Shown here: positions 60,832-64,000 of the stretch, in pieces | How the letters are laid out: each line of letters opens with the position of its first letter | How positions within the stretch are numbered: the stretch's first letter is position 1 | Assembly (NCBI RefSeq): GCF_000585255.1 | Contig: NZ_JANL01000032.1 | Coordinates: 48,060 to 112,059, forward strand | Direction: 5' to 3' | DNA length: 64,000 bases | From: Alkalibacterium sp. AK22 | GTDB taxonomy: Bacteria > Bacillota > Bacilli > Lactobacillales > Carnobacteriaceae_A | Notes under the pieces: model-generated | The model's input: only the letters and a program-made list of their open reading frames with translations | What the model was told of the DNA's origin: nothing | The model's database searches: none | Translations under genes and position numbers: made by a program

Positions 60832-60865
60832 TTGGTATTCAATTAATTTATTTTTGTCCGTTCAG

Positions 60866-61438
60866 TCAGCCAGCCTTATTAAGAAAGTACTCTAGTACAC
60901 TCATATCATCGGTCAGCTCCGGATGATAGGCAGTCACCAGCACGTTATCCTGTTCAGCTGCAACGATTTTGCCCTCGAGTTCTGAAAGAATCGAAACAGC
61001 CGGGCCCACCGACTTTATATAGGGAGCCCGAATAAATACAGATTCTACTGGATGATCAATGCCTTTAAAATCAAGCAGCATTTCAAAACTGTCGACCTGC
61101 CTACCGAAGCCATTGCGTTCAACTTCCATATCAATAAATCCCAGTCGCAGATCCTCTGTAGGGTGACTGGCATCCGTGCTGCACAAAATCAGCCCCGCGC
61201 ACGTCCCAAAAATCGCCTTGCCCTCCTGATGAAAAGCACGCAGACGGTCTTCGAGCTGATGCTCACGGATCAGTCTGCCAATCGCCGTCGACTCTCCCCC
61301 TGGTATGATCAGGCCATCTAGGTCATCAAAGTCATTTGCTTTTTTGACGGCTACTGCATCAGCTCCCAGTTTTTTTAAGGACAGAATATGCTCACGCACT
61401 GCTCCTTGCAAGTTCAGCACCCCTATTTTCTTCGGCAC
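60866..61438 (-). CDS. pdxT: Pyridoxal 5'-phosphate synthase glutaminase subunit
   Basis: About 190 residues. IGVLNLQGAVREH at the N-terminus, oxyanion loop PGGESTAIGRL, nucleophile Cys in FGTCAGLIL, and the His-Glu pair in AYHPELTDD are complete. It frees ammonia from glutamine for PdxS. The frame also offers GTG 61447 overlapping pdxS; GTG 61438 has GGGTGG 5 bases upstream and gives the usual N-terminus, so I prefer it. Either way it is coupled to pdxS, whose stop is at 61441. Confidence 0.93.
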   Translation of the reverse strand: MPKKIGVLNLQGAVREHILSLKKLGADAVAVKKANDFDDLDGLIIPGGESTAIGRLIREHQLEDRLRAFHQEGKAIFGTCAGLILCSTDASHPTEDLRLGFIDMEVERNGFGRQVDSFEMLLDFKGIDHPVESVFIRAPYIKSVGPAVSILSELEGKIVAAEQDNVLVTAYHPELTDDMSVLEYFLNKAG

Positions 61439-61440
61439 GC

Positions 61441-62331
61441 TTACCACCCGCGTTCCTGCATCCGCTCAGCCTGCTGGATGGTATTGATTTCGATTCCCTT
61501 CATTGGTTCACCCAGGTCTTTAGACAGTTCTGCCAGTAAAGCGTAATCTTCATAGTTGGTCGTGGCGCGAACGATCGCTCGTGCAAATTTTTCCGGCGTA
61601 TCGGACTTGAAGATACCAGAGCCGACAAAAACGCCATCCGCACCGAGACTCATCATCAGCGCCGCATCAGCTGGAGTAGCTACCCCACCGGCAGCGAAAT
61701 TGACAACCGGCAGTCTACCCAAATCTTTGACTTCCTTGACCAGTTCATAAGGAGCACCCAAATCCCGGGCAAAAGTCATCAGCTCAGCATTCGACATGGT
61801 TTTCAATATATTGACTTGTCCATTGACCTTGCGGATATGACGGACAGCTTCCACGATGTTTCCCGTACCCGGTTCCCCTTTAGTTCGAAGCATGGATGCG
61901 CCTTCGCCAATCCGGCGTAGCGCTTCTCCCAGGTCACGGCAGCCGCAGACAAAAGGAACCACATAGTCTGATTTCAGCAAGTGAAACTCTTCGTCGGCGG
62001 GTGTCAGTACTTCACTTTCATCAATATAATCAACGCCCATGGATTCAAGAATACGGGCTTCCGAGATGTGTCCAATACGGGCTTTCGCCATCACTGGAAT
62101 ACTGACCGCATTCATAACTTCTTCAACGATTTTAGGGTCAGCCATGCGTGCGACGCCACCTTCCTTACGAATATCAGACGGTACACGCTCCAGTGCCATT
62201 ACAGCTACTGCCCCTGCCGCTTCTGCAATTCTGGCTTCTTCAGCGTTCACTACGTCCATGATGACGCCGCCTTTTTGCATTTCGGCCATTCCCCGTTTAA
62301 CTTTAGCACTTCCAATAATCTTGTCGCTCAT
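61441..62331 (-). CDS. pdxS: Pyridoxal 5'-phosphate synthase lyase subunit
   Basis: 296 residues, highly conserved: [28 protein letters not shown] with the Schiff-base Lys (about 81), [12 protein letters not shown] with the second Lys (about 149), and [12 protein letters not shown] / VGSGIFKS phosphate loops. It builds PLP from ribose 5-phosphate, glyceraldehyde 3-phosphate and ammonia in a dodecamer with PdxT. It is divergent from pdxR. Confidence 0.97.
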   Translation of the reverse strand: MSDKIIGSAKVKRGMAEMQKGGVIMDVVNAEEARIAEAAGAVAVMALERVPSDIRKEGGVARMADPKIVEEVMNAVSIPVMAKARIGHISEARILESMGVDYIDESEVLTPADEEFHLLKSDYVVPFVCGCRDLGEALRRIGEGASMLRTKGEPGTGNIVEAVRHIRKVNGQVNILKTMSNAELMTFARDLGAPYELVKEVKDLGRLPVVNFAAGGVATPADAALMMSLGADGVFVGSGIFKSDTPEKFARAIVRATTNYEDYALLAELSKDLGEPMKGIEINTIQQAERMQERGW

Positions 62332-62367
62332 CTCAATTCCTCCTGCTAACTATTTTTCACTGCCATC

Positions 62368-62440
62368 AGTGTAGCTGAAAAAATAAGTGGACAACACATC
62401 CAATTGGATTGTAATTTACCCATCCAATTTGTGTTATACT
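62368..62440. promoter_or_regulatory. pdxST/pdxR promoter region with PdxR-type repeats
   Basis: Two direct copies of CATCCAATT (62397-62405 and 62421-62429, 24 bp apart), the first also part of palindrome ATCCAATTGGAT (62398-62409). For pdxS (minus): -35 TTGTCC (62389-62394), 15-bp spacer, -10 TACACT (62368-62373), with repeats just upstream as for an activator. For pdxR (+): -10 TATACT (62435-62440), overlapped upstream by copy two. Confidence 0.7.
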
Positions 62441-62464
62441 GAATAAAAGTTAGGAGGATCCTGT

Positions 62465-63895
62465 ATGAACTGGACATTAAATCAAAAAAGTACACTGCCT
62501 CTTTATCAGCAAATCATGCTGCTCATTGAGGAAAAAGTAAAAGCGGGCGAATTAAGTCCGGGGACACGTCTGCCATCTGAACGAAAATTAGCTGAGACGC
62601 TGGGTGTCAACCGGTCGACCGTTATCCGGTCGCTGGAAGAGCTGGCGGTTCAAGGTCTGCTGATCAGGAAAACCGGAAGCGGTACTTACGTCAATCCTGA
62701 TAAATGGGGACTACAGACCAAGCCGGTAATTAACTGGGGGAGCCCGCTAATTGAAGAACCGCGCGGGACTCACAGTCCTTATGAACAGGCCGCCCAAGCC
62801 CTTCAGGAGTCTCAAAAAACAAAGGTCATTGATTTATCCAAGGGGATCCTCCCACCTGATTTGTTGCCGGAACTGCATTCTCCGGATCTGTCCTGGAAGG
62901 AACTGGTGGATCAGGAAAAAGAGCAAGCCACTTCTCACACAGGTATCTCATCCTTAAAACAAAGTGTCCAAACCTTTCTTCAGGAAACCTACCAGATGGA
63001 GGTGCCTTTGGACGAAATCATGATTACCTCAGGCACTCAAAATGCGCTTTTTCTGATCAGCCAGGGGCTTTTAAAGCCTGGTGATGCTGTAGGCATTGAA
63101 GCCCCTTCCTATTTTTATTCACTTAGACTTTTTCAGGCAGCCGGGCTCCGGATTGTTCCCATACCCATGGATGCAGAAGGTATGACCGTCAAGGGGCTTC
63201 AGGAAGCCTCTCTTAAACATCCGCTTAAAATGATTTTCTTGAATCCTGTTTTCCAGAATCCGACCGGCCTGGTCATGAGCACCAGACGCAAGCAGGAAAT
63301 TTTGGATTATTGCCTGATGAAACGTATTCCTGTTGTAGAAGACGATGCCTATAGTGGCCTGAGCTTTGATGAGTCCCTAGATACTCGACCGTTGAAAATG
63401 ATTGATCAGAACCAGCAAGTCATCTACCTAGGGACTTTGTCCAAACTCGCAGGACGTCATTTGCGTATTGGCTGGATGATCGGACCGCAACCTGTACTTG
63501 AAAACCTGGCAGATATTCGGGTACAGATCGATTCAGACTTGAGCTTTCTGCCTCAATTTATGGCCGACCATTTTTTACGTACAGAAATAAACAGTTATCA
63601 AAAGCAGGTGCGCACTATTTTGAAAAAACGCGCTCGAAGGCTGGAAGCGTGGCTCAAAGAGCTATATGGTGAACACATCGCATTCCAAGAGGCCCTAGGG
63701 GGCTTTCACCTCTACTGCCGTTTTCCGGATAAATCAGCTGAGGAAGTGGATACTTTACTGTCAGAACTTCTGGATAAACATGTCATCGTGGCTCCGGGAG
63801 AACGATTTGGGGATCAATCCCATGGCTTCCGGCTCAGCTTTGTGAACTTTCGGACCTCGGACTACTTGCTGACCCGTGACATAAAATCCAGCTGA
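62465..63895 (+). CDS. pdxR: MocR/GabR-family regulator of PLP synthesis
   Basis: 476 residues. N-terminal GntR-type winged helix (1-75: LPLYQQIMLLIEEKVKAGEL, LPSERKLAETLGVNRSTVIR), linker, and a class-I aminotransferase-like domain (about 105-476) with the PLP Lys in LSKLAGRHLRIGW (about 322-334) and ITSGTQNALFLI. In Gram-positives such proteins bound to PLP control pdxST. It is divergent from pdxST over 133 bases with matching operator repeats. AGGAGG before ATG 62465. Confidence 0.92.
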   Translation: MNWTLNQKSTLPLYQQIMLLIEEKVKAGELSPGTRLPSERKLAETLGVNRSTVIRSLEELAVQGLLIRKTGSGTYVNPDKWGLQTKPVINWGSPLIEEPRGTHSPYEQAAQALQESQKTKVIDLSKGILPPDLLPELHSPDLSWKELVDQEKEQATSHTGISSLKQSVQTFLQETYQMEVPLDEIMITSGTQNALFLISQGLLKPGDAVGIEAPSYFYSLRLFQAAGLRIVPIPMDAEGMTVKGLQEASLKHPLKMIFLNPVFQNPTGLVMSTRRKQEILDYCLMKRIPVVEDDAYSGLSFDESLDTRPLKMIDQNQQVIYLGTLSKLAGRHLRIGWMIGPQPVLENLADIRVQIDSDLSFLPQFMADHFLRTEINSYQKQVRTILKKRARRLEAWLKELYGEHIAFQEALGGFHLYCRFPDKSAEEVDTLLSELLDKHVIVAPGERFGDQSHGFRLSFVNFRTSDYLLTRDIKSS

Positions 63896-63978
63896 CTCAA
63901 ACGCTGCATAAATTCAGTAGCAGGCTGTTTGCTTGGCCAAACGGACTACTAGGCCTGTAAGTAGAGAAATCAGTGCAT

Positions 63979-64000
63979 AAAAAAGAGGCTGGGACAAAAG
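63979..64000. repeat. Start of a terminator-like repeat cut by the window edge
   Basis: AAAAAAGAGGCTGGGACAAA at the end resembles the first arm of a common Firmicute terminator (GAGGCTGGGACAAA.. ..TTTGTCCCAGCCTC). The second arm would lie outside the window. Confidence 0.45.

Noticed and set aside
1..64000. CRISPR arrays, prophage modules, tRNA or rRNA genes
   Set aside because: None was seen: no regularly spaced short repeats with spacers, no phage structural genes, no tRNA-like cloverleaf ends noticed by eye.

Overview
The window looks like chromosomal DNA from a Gram-positive bacterium of the order Lactobacillales, most likely a pigmented member of the Carnobacteriaceae (Alkalibacterium or Marinilactibacillus type). 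This is an inference from the gene set: C30 carotenoid genes, a ptb-buk-bkd branched-chain keto-acid operon, a T-box on metNIQ, an FMN riboswitch on ribD, pdxST/pdxR, strong AGGAGG-type ribosome binding sites and many intrinsic terminators. I saw no rRNA, tRNA, CRISPR array, complete IS or prophage. Most genes lie on the minus strand, in compact operons.

Layout. 1-4.7 kb: a broken catE-like gene and the carotenoid genes crtM-crtP-crtQ-crtO, with no crtN. 4.9-9.7 kb: a small unknown protein, an OFA-type MFS transporter, an AEC permease, a PspC-domain protein, a CorA transporter and a ZIP-like membrane protein. A bidirectional terminator follows, and its loop holds an IS-end-like palindrome. 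9.9-14.4 kb: the riboflavin operon ribD-ribE-ribBA-ribH plus a HAD phosphatase, behind an FMN riboswitch. 14.5-19.1 kb: a thiolase, then metN-metI-metQ behind a T-box leader. 19.2-24.6 kb: 52-bp repeats, ackA, cutC with an amino-acid permease, and two GNAT acetyltransferases. 24.6-33.3 kb: gltS, a metallophosphoesterase, an unknown cytosolic protein, an esterase with a HEPN-like/CBS protein, an NADPH-FMN reductase facing a TetR regulator, and pgeF.

33.4-43.2 kb: leucine dehydrogenase and the bkd operon (ptb, buk, E3, E1-alpha, E1-beta, E2). Together they form a route from branched-chain amino acids to branched acyl-CoA, acyl-phosphate and ATP. The operon faces a Na+-coupled NSS transporter. 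Its promoter has a cre-like site over the expected transcript start and two exact 12-bp repeats upstream of the -35.

43.3-45.7 kb: a ring-cleaving dioxygenase with a near-perfect MhqR box, then a PlcR-like HTH-TPR regulator followed directly by a 46-codon exported peptide gene. The pair looks like an undescribed RRNPP quorum-sensing system. 46-48.1 kb: a RimL-type acetyltransferase, an MBL-fold hydrolase and a DUF1294 protein.

48.4-59.5 kb: one co-directional six-gene locus. It encodes a membrane-anchored glycosidase-like protein, a CheY-like receiver, a hybrid histidine kinase, an Hpt-REC-GGDEF-REC protein, a membrane HEAT-repeat protein and a BcsA/IcaA-type glycosyltransferase. I read it as a phosphorelay-controlled exopolysaccharide system. 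With the peptide pair it is the strongest candidate for new biology here. 60.2-64 kb: an unknown lipoprotein, pdxS-pdxT for PLP synthesis, and the divergent regulator pdxR with direct repeats at its operator.
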